A stretch of 21,611 bases of DNA, from positions 1 through 21,611 of the forward strand of contig JBHEMK010000181.1 of the NCBI GenBank assembly GCA_046262635.1, read 5' to 3'. How positions within the stretch are numbered: the first letter of the stretch is position 1; every line of letters begins with the position of its first letter. The DNA is from JBHEMK01 sp046262635. Its GTDB lineage: Bacteria > Actinomycetota > Thermoleophilia > Gaiellales > Gaiellaceae. The translations under genes were made by a program, and so were the position numbers. Positions 21,225 to 21,611 of this stretch are shown here, piece after piece. Under the pieces are notes generated by a model, which made no database searches, was not told the DNA's origin, and was given only the letters and a program-made list of their open reading frames with translations.

Positions 21225-21611
21225 ACCCCTCGCACCTTTCTCAGCTCCGCCGAGATCGCCGGCACGATCTCGTGCAGGTCGCCGATCACGGCGTAGTCCG
21301 CGTTCGCGATCATCGGCGCCTCGACGTCGCTGTTGATCGCGAGGATCTTCTTGGCGCCGCGGCAGCCGGCGATGTGCTGCGTTGCGCCGCTGATGCCGCA
21401 GGCGATGTAGAGATCCGGAGAGACCTTCGTCCCGGTCTGTCCGACCTGGTCGGTGTGGGGCCTCCAGCCGGCACTCGTGACGACGCGCGAGCACCCGACG
21501 GCACCGCCCAGCAGGGCAGCGAGCTCTTCGATCACGGTGAAGCCCTCGGCCGAGCCGACTCCCCGGCCGCCGCTGACGACGACCTTCGCGTCGGTGAGGG
21601 AGACGCCGCCC
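21221..21611 (-). CDS. etfA: Electron transfer flavoprotein alpha subunit, partial (C-terminal part)
   Basis: The last about 129 residues of EtfA; the 5' end is beyond the window. The FAD-binding domain II is clear: VVVSGGRGVGSAEGF, then GWRPHTDQVGQTGTKVSPD, LYIACGISGATQHIAG, and ILAINSDVEAPMIANADYAV with the terminal GDLHEIVPAISAEL. EtfAB accepts electrons from acyl-CoA, dimethylglycine, sarcosine or other flavin dehydrogenases and passes them to a quinone-linked partner, here most likely the adjacent Fe-S/CCG membrane protein. The stop TAG overlaps the proposed ATA start of that gene. etfB is expected just outside the window. Confidence 0.95.
   Translation of the reverse strand, partial: GGVSLTDAKVVVSGGRGVGSAEGFTVIEELAALLGGAVGCSRVVTSAGWRPHTDQVGQTGTKVSPDLYIACGISGATQHIAGCRGAKKILAINSDVEAPMIANADYAVIGDLHEIVPAISAELRKVRGV

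Overview
The window looks like a chromosomal segment of a high-GC actinobacterium. Codons are strongly G/C-ending, GTG starts are frequent, and adjacent genes overlap at ATGA/GTGA. A WhiG/FliA-type sigma factor, a DUF1707 protein and an EF-G2 paralogue are present. The overall look suggests a Thermoleophilia-like soil lineage, but that placement is an inference. Nearly all genes lie on the minus strand. No insertion sequence, phage gene or CRISPR array was seen.

Layout by position. 37-158: tRNA-Gly(GCC) with its terminator and a -10 element. 166-3428: a compact minus-strand group (aldehyde dehydrogenase, aldo/keto reductase, a stand-alone NIF3/YqfO-middle-domain protein, ribonuclease HI). 3440-4320: two proteins of unknown function, one with a CxxC...CxxC zinc-ribbon pattern. 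4364-4976: a plus-strand pair, a PadR-type repressor and a small His-rich coiled-coil protein, behind a perfect short palindrome. 4997-7977: an EF-G-like GTPase with altered G3/G4 motifs and a sigma-70-family factor. 7999-8459: a small membrane protein, a very acidic 46-residue protein, and the divergent tRNA-Trp(CCA).

8603-18635 is the core of the window: a methylotrophic one-carbon island on the minus strand. In transcription order it encodes an IclR regulator, a B12-binding corrinoid protein (MtgC/MttC type), MetV, MetF, a methylcorrinoid:tetrahydrofolate methyltransferase (MtgA/AcsE type), a RamA/RACo-type reductive activator of corrinoid proteins, a DUF1638 protein, and a non-pyrrolysine MttB-superfamily methyltransferase. 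A frameshifted remnant of a GFA-family gene follows, then a choline-dehydrogenase-like GMC oxidoreductase and a methenyl-THF cyclohydrolase/cyclodeaminase-family protein. From iclR to the MttB-type gene every junction overlaps. A TTGACG-N17-CACACT promoter and a perfect 20-bp palindrome over the predicted start of transcription precede iclR. The simplest reading is transfer of a methyl group from a quaternary amine (glycine betaine or similar) to cobalamin, then to THF, then oxidation to methylene- and methenyl-THF. The GMC enzyme could make the betaine from choline. The substrate is inferred, not shown.

18657-21611: a DUF1707 membrane protein, a membrane-bound NarI-like/[4Fe-4S]/CCG-domain oxidoreductase, and the C-terminal part of the electron-transfer flavoprotein alpha subunit, cut by the window end. 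The last two probably pass electrons from ETF-linked dehydrogenases to the quinone pool. Several first-of-unit genes carry a TANNNT hexamer 6-7 nt before their start codon and no Shine-Dalgarno, which suggests leaderless mRNAs.
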